Source of the DNA: CAWHOW01 sp963831005
GTDB taxonomy: Bacteria; Bacteroidota; Bacteroidia; Bacteroidales; CG2-30-32-10
Length of the DNA: 64,000 nucleotides
Direction of reading: 5' to 3'
Assembly (NCBI GenBank): GCA_963831005.1
Contig: CAWHOW010000018.1
Coordinates: forward strand, 39,643 to 103,642
In this document: piece after piece, positions 46,339-54,583 of the stretch
How positions within the stretch are numbered: the stretch's first letter is position 1
How the letters are laid out: each line of letters opens with the position of its first letter
The notes under the pieces: model-generated
Databases searched by the model: none
Seen by the model: only the letters and a program-made list of their open reading frames with translations
Told to the model about the DNA's origin: nothing
Position numbers and translations under genes: made by a program

Positions 46339-47488
46339 GTTCCTCTTTCATGTTAATGCTTTTCATTATTGCCTTAAAACCATAACGGTTGCGTATCCTG
46401 TCAAGAGCCTGATAGAGGTTGATCTTTTCCTGTGTGTCGTCAAACAGGTTTATCTGGGTAAATCCAGAAACTAAGTTGCTAAGGCGAACTCCTATAAGCC
46501 GGATAAGCACTCTACGGGAATAATTCTTTTTAAAAAGTTCAAGAATCTTATTTAACAGCACATGATCGGATGCAGTATAAGGAACCCTGCACTGAAAAGT
46601 ATGTGTCTGGAAATCGGAATACCTGAGTTTCAGTGTTACACAACCTGCAACTTTTTTGGACTTTCTTAAATCGTAGGCAAGACTTTCTATCATCTTTATC
46701 AGCACACGTTTTAATAGATCAATATCCGTAGTATCCTTGTCGAAAGTAGTTTCACTGCTCATGCTTTTTTGCTCAAAATAAGGCTCGACAGGGCTGTTAT
46801 CAATTCCATTTGCTTTCTTCCAGATAAATCTTCCGTTTTCGCCCAATACTTTTTGCATCATCAAAATTGGCATTTGTTGTATAGTCTCAACCTTTTCTAT
46901 TCCCATATTTCGCAGCAATGTGAATGTCTTTCCACCTATGCCGGGAATCTTCTTAATGGATAATGGAGCAAGGAAAAGTTTTTCAATGCCGGGATCCACT
47001 TTCTTCTCACCATTGGGTTTGGCTTCCCCTGTGGCAACCTTAGAGACAGTTTTATTTACAGATAAGCCAAAAGAAATGGGAAGACCGGTTTCCTTAATGA
47101 TAGTTTCTCTGAGTTCATGCGTCCACATCAAGCTATGTTTGACAAAACGGTCCATGCCTGTAATGTCTATATAATGTTCATCAATGGAAGCTTTTTCGAA
47201 GGCAGGGGCTCTTTCCTTAATAATATCTGTGACCATATTAGAATGCTTGGAATAGTTTTCCATGTCACCGCGAATGAACACAGCCTGAGGGCACAACTGC
47301 TTTGCCATTTTGGCCGGCATTGCAGAGTGCACCCCGAAAGCCCTGGCTTCATAACTGCAAGAGGCTACAACACCACGGTCTGAAGTTCCACCTATGATCA
47401 CTGGCTTATCCTTTAGGCTGCTATCCATAAGTCGCTCAACTGATACAAAAAACGTATCCAAATCTAAATGAACTACTTGCCTGTCCAT
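46328..47488 (-). CDS. dinB: Y-family DNA polymerase (DinB/Pol IV-like)
   Basis: The 386-residue protein is a complete Y-family polymerase. Catalytic carboxylates appear in HLDLDTFFVSVE (about residues 7-18) and ASIDEHYIDIT (about 100-110), followed by the thumb (IPGIGGKTFTLLRNMGIEKV) and a little-finger domain (TLKLRYSDFQTHTFQCRVPY). It is the first gene of a minus-strand operon with the DnaE-like polymerase and is read from a promoter shared divergently with a LexA-like repressor gene. Lesion bypass under DNA damage is expected. No beta-clamp-binding motif was confidently located. Confidence 0.93.
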   Translation of the reverse strand: MDRQVVHLDLDTFFVSVERLMDSSLKDKPVIIGGTSDRGVVASCSYEARAFGVHSAMPAKMAKQLCPQAVFIRGDMENYSKHSNMVTDIIKERAPAFEKASIDEHYIDITGMDRFVKHSLMWTHELRETIIKETGLPISFGLSVNKTVSKVATGEAKPNGEKKVDPGIEKLFLAPLSIKKIPGIGGKTFTLLRNMGIEKVETIQQMPILMMQKVLGENGRFIWKKANGIDNSPVEPYFEQKSMSSETTFDKDTTDIDLLKRVLIKMIESLAYDLRKSKKVAGCVTLKLRYSDFQTHTFQCRVPYTASDHVLLNKILELFKKNYSRRVLIRLIGVRLSNLVSGFTQINLFDDTQEKINLYQALDRIRNRYGFKAIMKSINMKEEHDT

Positions 47489-47513
47489 TGAAAAATAATT
47501 TAAATATTATTTG

Positions 47514-47557
47514 CAAAGTTACTACAGAAAATAGTATATTTGCGCTATAAATTGTAG
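47514..47557. promoter_or_regulatory. Divergent promoters with paired operator of the mutasome cassette
   Basis: On the minus strand, TAACTTTG (complement of 47514-47521) is the -7 box for dinB-dnaE. On the plus strand, TATATTTG (47535-47542) is the -7 box for the repressor gene at 47560, with a leader of about 10 nt. The 13-bp motif CTACANNNNNTAG occurs twice in inverted orientation, at 47522-47534 (CTACAGAAAATAG) and 47545-47557 (complement CTACAATTTATAG). Both touch the promoters, so a dimeric repressor bound there would shut both transcripts. This is a good candidate for the S24 repressor's own operator. Confidence 0.65.
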
Positions 47558-47559
47558 CA

Positions 47560-48318
47560 ATGAATAAAATAGCTTATAATATCAAGTGTCTGAGGGGGTT
47601 AAAAAAACTCTCCCAGGAAGGTCTGGCAGAAGACCTAAATATAACCCGCGCCCGTTTGGGTGCATACGAGGAAGTGCGCAATGAACCGCCCATTGAAATT
47701 CTGATAAAGCTATCGGATTATTTTCATATTTCGATAGATGCGCTGGTAAGAACCGACCTGAGAAAGACAAACCTTGATTCTCTTATTAAAATAGGAAATA
47801 ACCGTATGCTTTTCCCTGTGATAGTTGATAGGGAAAATAATGATAAAATAGAAGTAATTACAGAAAAAGCTACGGCAGGTTATCTGAGCGGCTATGCGGA
47901 TCCTGAATACATTGAAAAAATGCCTTTGATGGGGCTGCCATTTAAAGTGAACGGCAAACACCGTACCTTTACCATTAAAGGCGATTCCATGCCGCCATTA
48001 AAAACGGGTGACCATGTGATAGGAAAATATGTGGAATCCATACAGGATATTAAAAGCAACAAGACCTATATTTTGCTTACAAAAGAGGACGGGATAGTTT
48101 ATAAAAGAATCTTTAAACTAAACAATAATTCACTGGAATTGCATTCGGATAATAGGACATACCTTCCATATCCTATAAAGACCAGTGAAGTACTGGAAGT
48201 ATGGGAGTTTGTATGCAGTATGAAAAAAGATGATGTCAAAGAAACCGAAGCAAGCACTGAAGAAATGATGAAGCTACTGCTAAGCATGAAAGTTGAAATT
48301 GAAAGCCTGAAGAAATAA
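47560..48318 (+). CDS. LexA-like repressor (XRE HTH plus S24 peptidase)
   Basis: The 252-residue protein has an Xre-type helix-turn-helix at about 6-60 (KKLSQEGLAEDLNITRARLG). A C-terminal S24 self-cleaving peptidase domain carries Ser near residue 143 (FTIKGDSMPP) and Lys near 182 (VYKRIFK). A candidate Ala-Gly cleavage site is at about 106-107 (EKATAGYLSG). DNA damage should trigger cleavage and derepress the flanking genes. It stands divergently from dinB-dnaE and 2 nt before the nuclease gene, and the paired repeats in the intergenic gap are its probable operator. A C-terminal helix (EEMMKLLLSMKVEIESL) may assist dimerisation. Confidence 0.88.
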   Translation: MNKIAYNIKCLRGLKKLSQEGLAEDLNITRARLGAYEEVRNEPPIEILIKLSDYFHISIDALVRTDLRKTNLDSLIKIGNNRMLFPVIVDRENNDKIEVITEKATAGYLSGYADPEYIEKMPLMGLPFKVNGKHRTFTIKGDSMPPLKTGDHVIGKYVESIQDIKSNKTYILLTKEDGIVYKRIFKLNNNSLELHSDNRTYLPYPIKTSEVLEVWEFVCSMKKDDVKETEASTEEMMKLLLSMKVEIESLKK

Positions 48319-48320
48319 GC

Positions 48321-49691
48321 ATGTTTGCAATAGTTGACATAGAAACCTGCGGTGGAAGGTATGAATACCGAAGGGGCAGGATAACCGAAATATGCATAGT
48401 GGTGCATGATGGGCTGCAGGTAGTGGACAAGTTCTCCACTTTACTAAATCCGGAATGTACAATCAATCCTTTTTTTTCTAAGCTTACAGGAATTACAAAC
48501 GAAATGGTTGCTGATGCTCCGAAGTTTTATGAGGTTGCAAAAAAGATCATAGAACTTACAGAGAACCGCATATTTGTAGCTCATAATGTAGGTTTTGATT
48601 ATGGATTCATTAAAGAGGAGTTTGCATCATTGGGGTATAAATTCAAGAGAGAGAAGCTTTGTACAGTACGACTGGCAAGAAAGCTTATGCCGGGCAGAAT
48701 ATCATATAGCCTTGGTCACTTATGTGCATCACTTGGAATAGATAATGAAGCCAGGCACCGCGCTGAAGGAGATGCTGTGGCAACGGCAAAGCTTTTTGAC
48801 CTGCTGCTGGAACTCAAATCACAGGACCCGCAATACAAGAATCAGGGAGTTGAAACTTTAATGACCCGCAGGGTTGATAAGATACGCGAATACATATTGA
48901 AGAAACTGCCTGAGGAATGCGGGGTTTATTATTTCCTGAATAAAGAGCAGGAAGTAATCTATATTGGAAAGAGCATTAATATGTACAATCGCGCCATAAG
49001 TCATTTTAATACGCAGGAAAATAAAGGAAAGAGGATGCTTAATGAGTTGTACAATGTGGATTTTGTGCTGACTGGCAGCGAAGCAATTGCATTATTACAT
49101 GAATCGAATGAAATAAAAAAGCATAAACCTAAGTATAACAGGCAGCGCGTGTATGACAACTTCACTCATTCCATTGACTGGTTCAAGGATGATAAAGGGA
49201 TCATCAATTTTAAGATTGTTCATTTTGAAGAATCGGAAAATTCTTTACAGGCATTTACTTCTGCCATAGGAGCAAGAGAAAAGCTTGAACAATGGATAGA
49301 TGATCACGTGCTTTGCATTAAATACTGTGGCCTCACTGATGGAGATGCTGAATGCTTCAATCACCAGATCAAGAAGTGTAATGGCATCTGTTCGGGGGAG
49401 GAGGAAGTGAAAGTGTATAATTCAAGAGCGAAAGAAATCCTAAAGCAATATATTACCAAAGAAAAGAATTATGTTCTGCTGGATAAAGGAAGGAGCGAGG
49501 ATGAGCGTTCCATGATTCTGGTGGAGAACAGTCGCTATGTCGGATATGGGTATATTGATGCTACCTGTCAGGTGAATGAGCCTTCTGAATTCAAGAGTTA
49601 TATTACACAGGAAAAATACTATCCGGATTCGGATGTGTTATTAAGAGGGTGGTTAAAGCAAGGGAAAAAAGTGAAGAAAGTGGTGTGGTAA
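48321..49691 (+). CDS. DnaQ-like exonuclease fused to GIY-YIG nuclease
   Basis: The 456-residue protein starts with a DEDD 3'-5' exonuclease domain: AIVDIETCGG (Exo I), AHNVGFDYGF (Exo II) and HRAEGDAVAT (Exo III), about residues 1-165. A UvrC/Cho-type GIY-YIG domain follows at about 195-290 (GVYYFLNKEQEVIYIGKSIN), then a C-terminal UvrC-like region with a Cys pair (CFNHQIKKCNGICSG). It is the second gene of the repressor operon and thus likely damage-inducible. It could supply proofreading or lesion incision to the two polymerases. Confidence 0.9.
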   Translation: MFAIVDIETCGGRYEYRRGRITEICIVVHDGLQVVDKFSTLLNPECTINPFFSKLTGITNEMVADAPKFYEVAKKIIELTENRIFVAHNVGFDYGFIKEEFASLGYKFKREKLCTVRLARKLMPGRISYSLGHLCASLGIDNEARHRAEGDAVATAKLFDLLLELKSQDPQYKNQGVETLMTRRVDKIREYILKKLPEECGVYYFLNKEQEVIYIGKSINMYNRAISHFNTQENKGKRMLNELYNVDFVLTGSEAIALLHESNEIKKHKPKYNRQRVYDNFTHSIDWFKDDKGIINFKIVHFEESENSLQAFTSAIGAREKLEQWIDDHVLCIKYCGLTDGDAECFNHQIKKCNGICSGEEEVKVYNSRAKEILKQYITKEKNYVLLDKGRSEDERSMILVENSRYVGYGYIDATCQVNEPSEFKSYITQEKYYPDSDVLLRGWLKQGKKVKKVVW

Positions 49692-49762
49692 GTAGAAACT
49701 AAAACCGGGAAATACATCGATAATTTAGAAAAAGCAGATTAATCACACCGACTAGATTTACT

Positions 49763-50047
49763 TTACATTTTCCTGCCCTGCCAGCCCACAATTGTTCCAG
49801 TATTTCTGCATTTTGAACATTTCCAATAAATATCTTTTCTATCGGGAGAAAATTCGCTACTAATTTCACCTCTGCAGTCTTCTTTAAAACATCTTACAGC
49901 ATTTGGGATTGAATGCGAAATTGTTCTTCGAGTAACGGCATCTATTACCGATTCAATAAAAATAGACATTTTTATTGCCTCTATTGGTAATTCATTTGTA
50001 ATAAATCCTGCTTTACCATCGAGATGTTTCTTATCTGGGGTTGTCAT
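49763..50047 (-). CDS. Small zinc-ribbon-like protein
   Basis: ATG 50047 gives 94 residues; a TTG at 50074 would add nine. The C-terminus has two Cys pairs (RCFKEDCRG and WKCSKCRNTG) in zinc-ribbon spacing, and the middle is helical. It probably binds zinc and possibly nucleic acid. The family is not recognised. The gap from 50075 to 50387 holds no gene; a TATATTTG box at 50332-50339 may serve the next gene. Confidence 0.5.
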   Translation of the reverse strand: MTTPDKKHLDGKAGFITNELPIEAIKMSIFIESVIDAVTRRTISHSIPNAVRCFKEDCRGEISSEFSPDRKDIYWKCSKCRNTGTIVGWQGRKM

Positions 50048-50387
50048 ATTATGATTTTTAAAAACACTTACCAAAAGTAGTTATAATAAATAGAAGCCGG
50101 GGAGAATGGCGGGAGGATTGGTTTGGTTAGGGGTATGAAGATGGTTGAAGTTTGTGATAAGTTGGGTTAAAAAAATAAAAAGCCTTTTTGTTGATTTAGA
50201 GACTTAAAATTTGTATTTTTGATATTATTAAGGAAAAGTTGGCTAAGGGTATAATCTCCATCGTAGATTGTTCATATAAGGTTTTACCTAAGCCATAAAC
50301 AAGTTACCAGCAAGGGTAGAAAAAAACAATATATATTTGCTATGACAATTAAATTTATTTTTTTTCACGACAATTAAAAATGCAAAT

Positions 50388-51119
50388 ATGAATAAGAATC
50401 AATTTATTGAGAATTTTAGAAATGCTTTTGGAAACTATGAGTTACCAATTGTTTTTTGGTATTCTGAACAACCGATGGTAGAATTAAACAAAACAAAGGG
50501 ATGCTTTATCAAGGATTTAAAACTAGCCAGAGAAGGTGGCACAATTAGTTTAAACCTTGACACAATTTCATGCCCCGGAGGTAAAACTTACACCGGGTTT
50601 ATGACTCTCCCGCCGCAAATACCCAACTTCGTTTCGTTAAAAGAACGCTACAAAGAAACGCCTGAAATGGTAGCTGACTTTGTTAAAGACATGAATATTC
50701 CTAGCAAAGAAGGGTTATTTATTAACTTTACTTCAATTAAAAACATTGAAAATTTTGACAACATTGAAGGGCTGTTATTTTTTGCTACTCCCGATGTATT
50801 AACCGGGTTGATTTCATGGACATTTTTCGATACAAATGCCCCTGATGCTGTATCTGTTCCTTTTGGTTCGGGCTGTTCTTCCCTGATTTCACAAACAATT
50901 GTTGAAAATAAGCAAAATGGATATCGTGTGTTTTTAGGTTTGTTCGACCCATCAGTCAGAACACGTGTTGAAGCCAATATTCTAAGCTTAGCTATTCCCA
51001 TGTCGCGATTTAAAAAAATGTATTACACGTTCGAAAAATCATGTTTAGCTGATTCCCCTGCATGGAAAAAAGTTAGAGAAAGAATTATGGGAAATGAATT
51101 TAGTCAAGAAAAACGTTAA
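50388..51119 (+). CDS. DUF169-family protein
   Basis: The 243-residue protein fits the DUF169 family, with a conserved CFIKDLKLAREGG Cys region, LDTISCPGGKTYTGF, and the VPFGSGCSSLIS Cys motif near residue 165. It is cytoplasmic with no signal peptide. The function of the family is not established, though Cys conservation suggests metal or cofactor binding. A small helical-family gene follows about 107 bp downstream. Confidence 0.65.
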   Translation: MNKNQFIENFRNAFGNYELPIVFWYSEQPMVELNKTKGCFIKDLKLAREGGTISLNLDTISCPGGKTYTGFMTLPPQIPNFVSLKERYKETPEMVADFVKDMNIPSKEGLFINFTSIKNIENFDNIEGLLFFATPDVLTGLISWTFFDTNAPDAVSVPFGSGCSSLISQTIVENKQNGYRVFLGLFDPSVRTRVEANILSLAIPMSRFKKMYYTFEKSCLADSPAWKKVRERIMGNEFSQEKR

Positions 51120-51225
51120 GCCGTAAAAATAGAGTTAGCGCTCGAAACGGATTAGTATTATTGCTATCAAAATCATTGGTTTCGATGCAGATGATACACC
51201 ACTTCTTAGAAAATTATTTTAAAAT

Positions 51226-51591
51226 ATGAAGAAAACAGAAAACGCCTTAACCCTTGATATTACAGAGGAAATAAAAGAGGTTCAATCGCTCAAGATAACG
51301 CAAATAAATAAATTCGATAACCTTCTTATGGATATTGGGAATAAAGTTTACGATACCTATAAATATATATTAGAATCAAAAAAAGAGCAAACCAAAATCA
51401 AAAACATTGTTAAGGAAGAATCAGAAAAGATGATACAGGATTTAACAAGGATAGAAAAACAATCAAGGACATTAATGGATTTGCTATACGCAATGGAATA
51501 CGAAAGTAAAAATATGGATAGGTTGCAATTGGAACTTATAGCTATTGAAAACGAAATACCATTGCTGGTGAGTAAGCTAAAAAGACTTTAA
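51226..51591 (+). CDS. Small helical protein family, copy 2
   Basis: The product has 121 residues and is about 90% identical to that of 17564-17929. Differences are mostly conservative (TENALTLD for NENALALD, NLLMDIGN for SLLMDIAN). The gene and its immediate leader are duplicated, but the flanks differ except for a 23-bp repeat at 51607-51629. Recent duplication or exchange within the element is indicated. It is helical and of unknown function. Confidence 0.6.
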   Translation: MKKTENALTLDITEEIKEVQSLKITQINKFDNLLMDIGNKVYDTYKYILESKKEQTKIKNIVKEESEKMIQDLTRIEKQSRTLMDLLYAMEYESKNMDRLQLELIAIENEIPLLVSKLKRL

Positions 51592-51606
51592 ATTGGGGCT
51601 GACAGA

Positions 51607-51629
51607 TTTTTGTAAAAATTGTACGCTAA
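51607..51629 (+). repeat. Short dispersed repeat, copy B
   Basis: This is the second copy of the 23-bp sequence at 16965-16987 (TTTGTAAAAATYGTACGCT core), 16 bp after the small helical gene. Confidence 0.6.
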
Positions 51630-51732
51630 GGAAAAAGCTGTATTGTTCTCCACATCTACTACAGCAAACCCGCCTATCTCTATGCCCTTTAATACTTTTT
51701 GTGAACACCCGCTCCAAAATTTCTCACCATGA

Positions 51733-52869
51733 CTATTCCTCAAAGTTATATTTTGAAAAAAACCATCCACTTATTTTTGAATTACTTTTTTTCTGGGAAG
51801 CAATTTGTTGAGATACTACGTTCTTATTTAACTTTTGATTTAGAATTTTATATATTTTTTGCGAAACTTCACTCGGATTATCATCCCCAAATCTGACAAA
51901 TAATTCTTTTATTAGTAAAAATCCATCTTCGTCTTTGATATTATTTTCAATTACCCTTGTATCAATTTTTTTTGCAATTTCAAGAGCAAGATAATGCACT
52001 CTTACAACATCTCTGTCAGTTAAGTTTAATTTTGAATTAATTACTGGAAATCTATCAGACCATATTCTTACTAAATCGTCTGTGACCTCACGACCACAAT
52101 GAACAATAGCATTTCTAACATAAGTCCACTTATCCCATTCGTCAACAATAGTTTTATATGTTTTAAATAGATTCATTTTCGCAAGTGTTTCCATTCGTTT
52201 AAGCATTTTTAAATGAGTTTTGTTTCGCATATATTTACTCGCGACACAATTTGAAAACCATTCTAATGCATCATGCTTTGTCAATCCAAAAGCAATTTCT
52301 TTGGCCTCAAAAGGCATTGTTGAATCACCAATAATTTCGGGGTCAAGAAATAACATTCTTCTGGTTATATCAAGTAAATAAACTTCAAATGTTGTAATGA
52401 AGCTTACTATAGAATTCTCAATAGTAATATTTGCAACTTGATTATTAAGTTTCAAATATTCACTTACTGGCATGTCAATGCTATTGAAAGGGTTCTTTTT
52501 ATCGCCAGGGTATTCAGATAATCTTATTGGCCAATTACTCTCCTCAATGCTATTCCACCATCTTTCAGTATAAATAATAGAAGAATTAATTTGCCAAAAA
52601 TATCTTATTTCAGCTTCTAATGTTTTTTTAAATTTTTGAAAGGCAAGACTAATTTTAAATGTCTTTTTAGGTGTTGCTTTTTTTGCCATTGTAACCTTAG
52701 ATGCGGGCATTTTAATTGCCTTTTTTGCAATAGACATTTTAACTAATGGTTTCTTAACAAACGACATTTTACCGATGGATCTTTTACCAACAATTTTTTT
52801 TACTATTGGGGTTTTTTTACTAATCTTTCCTACTACTGACCTTTTAGTCAATGTCTTTTTTACAATCAT
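51733..52869 (-). CDS. HEPN-like protein with lysine-rich N-terminal tail
   Basis: Residues 1-70 are a low-complexity basic tail of repeated KK-x-x-x-K units (VKKTLTKRSVVGKISKKTP, KKPLVKMSIAKKAIK), like histone-H1-type tails. The rest (about 80-378) is helical and contains RNAIVHCG at Arg252-His257, the R-x4-H motif of HEPN ribonucleases and scaffolds, preceded by WDKWTYV. The adjacent gene upstream in the same orientation is truncated, so a partner may be lost. The basic tail suggests nucleic-acid binding. I infer a possible toxin or defence role. No fold search was possible. Confidence 0.55.
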   Translation of the reverse strand: MIVKKTLTKRSVVGKISKKTPIVKKIVGKRSIGKMSFVKKPLVKMSIAKKAIKMPASKVTMAKKATPKKTFKISLAFQKFKKTLEAEIRYFWQINSSIIYTERWWNSIEESNWPIRLSEYPGDKKNPFNSIDMPVSEYLKLNNQVANITIENSIVSFITTFEVYLLDITRRMLFLDPEIIGDSTMPFEAKEIAFGLTKHDALEWFSNCVASKYMRNKTHLKMLKRMETLAKMNLFKTYKTIVDEWDKWTYVRNAIVHCGREVTDDLVRIWSDRFPVINSKLNLTDRDVVRVHYLALEIAKKIDTRVIENNIKDEDGFLLIKELFVRFGDDNPSEVSQKIYKILNQKLNKNVVSQQIASQKKSNSKISGWFFSKYNFEE

Positions 52870-52939
52870 CTTTTATATTTCTAAAACATTTCCAATTATA
52901 TGATATAAATATTTATTTGTTTAATTGGCGGCTACCATA

Positions 52940-53503
52940 TTATTTATTTATTTTTTGTGATATTAAATTTGCTATTGAAACTGATAAAGCATAAATCAAT
53001 TCAGCATCTTCCTTGCCTGCTTTGTTTATTGCCATAATTTCATTTGCTTTTGTTTCTTTATGAATAAACTTTGATGCAAAATCATAAAGTGATTCAATTA
53101 ACTTATTATATGAGGCAATGGTCTGTTCATTTATTTCATCCTTTTTGAGTAATTCATTTATTTCGTTTTTATTTCTGATTAATTCCCATATAGGTCTACT
53201 TTCTTTGACAACTTTATTCCAATCACCTTCATTTTTTGCATTCTCCATTTCTTTAATTGATTGAATAACTTCGTTAATTCGATTAGCCAACCCACTTTTC
53301 CCTTTCGGATTTTTGGGAATTGGTAATTCAAATATTTGATAATTGGTATTTTGGAATTTAGAATAAAAATCATGCAACCAATCGCCACTTGAGATTTTTA
53401 TTTCTTTGTCAAAATCATATGATTGTAACTTAAATAAAGATGTGTCTTTATTCAATAAAGGAAATGGTTGGGCTAATTTAGTATCATTAAGTAAGAGAAA
53501 AGC
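52940..53503 (-). pseudogene. Hypothetical protein, 5'-truncated at a transposase fragment
   Basis: The minus-strand frame runs from about 53503 (no start codon; a stop is met in the adjoining transposase DNA) through LNDTKLAQPFPLLNKDTSLF to ISQKINK at 52940. The visible part is helical (ANRINEVIQSIKEMENAKNE, SYNKLIESLYDFASKFIHKE). It ends exactly where IS110 homology begins on the other strand, so both sequences were cut at one junction. It precedes the HEPN-like gene by about 70 bp and probably belonged to the same operon. Confidence 0.55.
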
Positions 53504-54078
53504 TTATTAAGCACCGCACAGCTTATAAAAATGGGTTAACTGATTTAAATGATTGCTATAGAGAGGGAGAAACAGATATGATACGAGAAGTGCAAGAACG
53601 GCTTATAAATGGCTTGAATGAAGAAATAGGTAAAGTTGAGGCTGAAATAGAATCGGAAATAAAGAGCGATGCGTCAATGAAAAAAAACTTTGAATTGCTT
53701 CTTTCTGTTAGAGCTATTGGTAAAATTATAGGATTTTATTTGATTGCATACACAAATAACTTTACTTCATGTATTGATGCTCGTTCTTTTGCTTGTTTTG
53801 TAGGAATAGCTCCATTTGCATATTCATCGGGAACTGTTGTTGGCAAGTCAAGAGTGCACGCATATGGAAATAAGCAAATAAAATCACTACTAAGTTTAGG
53901 TGCAATGTCAGCAATACAGATTAAAGGAGAATACAGGGAATATTATAATAGACGGGTTGAATCAGGTAAAAATGAAATGAGTACCATTAACATTGTGCGC
54001 AATAAAATTGTGTATAGAGCATTTGCAGTTGTAAAGCGCGGATCACCTTATGTCGATTTTTACAAATTTGTTGCATAA
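53491..54078 (+). pseudogene. IS110-family transposase, 3' part only
   Basis: From about 53491 the frame reads VREKLIKHRTAYKNGL and goes on without a stop to 54078. The Transposase_20 C-terminal domain is complete (LLLSVRAIGKIIGFYLIAYT, GIAPFAYSSGTVVGKSRVHA with the catalytic-type Ser, KQIKSLLSLGAMSAIQI), but the N-terminal DEDD domain is missing. Activity is impossible without the lost half. The 5' boundary abuts the truncated gene on the opposite strand. Confidence 0.82.
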
Positions 54079-54118
54079 AAAAATATTAAAAAATTTGGTT
54101 TTGTCTTAGAATACATTA

Positions 54119-54141
54119 GGCCCCTTTATGCACCGGAAGCC
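54119..54141 (+). repeat. Direct repeat, short copy
   Basis: GGCCCCTTTATGCACCGGAAGCC is a partial, diverged copy of the longer repeats at 54487-54525 and 60286-60324 (GGCCCNTNTATGCAG core). It follows the IS110 remnant. Confidence 0.45.
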
Positions 54142-54397
54142 GTGCAGGCACTATATAACAAAAATGCTCAGGGAAAATCACCAGATGCTTAACCGAAAAT
54201 CAATTGAAAATAAAATTGTAAAAGAAAGAGAACTTACCGCAGTTCAAGCTATGGAGGACATGGCAACAGTAATGGCAATACCTGTACAAGTAAAAAATAA
54301 AACCATTTGGGTGAGAACTGATATTCCTGAAAATGGAAACAAACTCTTGCGAACTCTTAAGATGCGCATACCTTCTAAAATCATAAGTTCAACTTGA
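54128..54397 (+). pseudogene. Possible transposase C-terminal fragment
   Basis: The open frame ends with VKNKTIWVRTDIPENGNKLL and RTLKMRIPSKIISST, a pattern like the C-terminus of IS1634-type transposases. The start lies within a direct-repeat copy (54119-54141), so the visible ATG is probably not original. Recognition is uncertain. Confidence 0.35.
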
Positions 54398-54486
54398 AAA
54401 TGTAGTGGCACAAATCATTATATAAAATATTACTATGTGTCCATCAATTAGTTACAAATAGCAAGTGTCAAAGTCGGGATTTAATA

Positions 54487-54525
54487 GGGCTAAGTAATTT
54501 TTGGCCCGTTCATGCAGAGGGAACC
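54487..54525 (+). repeat. Direct repeat flanking the T9SS pair, left copy
   Basis: TAAGTAATTTTTGGCCC plus the following TTCATGCAGAGGGAACC matches 60286-60324 over about 38 bp with few differences and in the same orientation. The two copies enclose the two minus-strand surface-protein genes and the Tn3 relic (about 5.8 kb). Confidence 0.65.
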
Positions 54526-54583
54526 ATTATTTAATACGAATCATTTTCTTAGTATCGTACACCTTGCCGCTGCCTCCTACATA

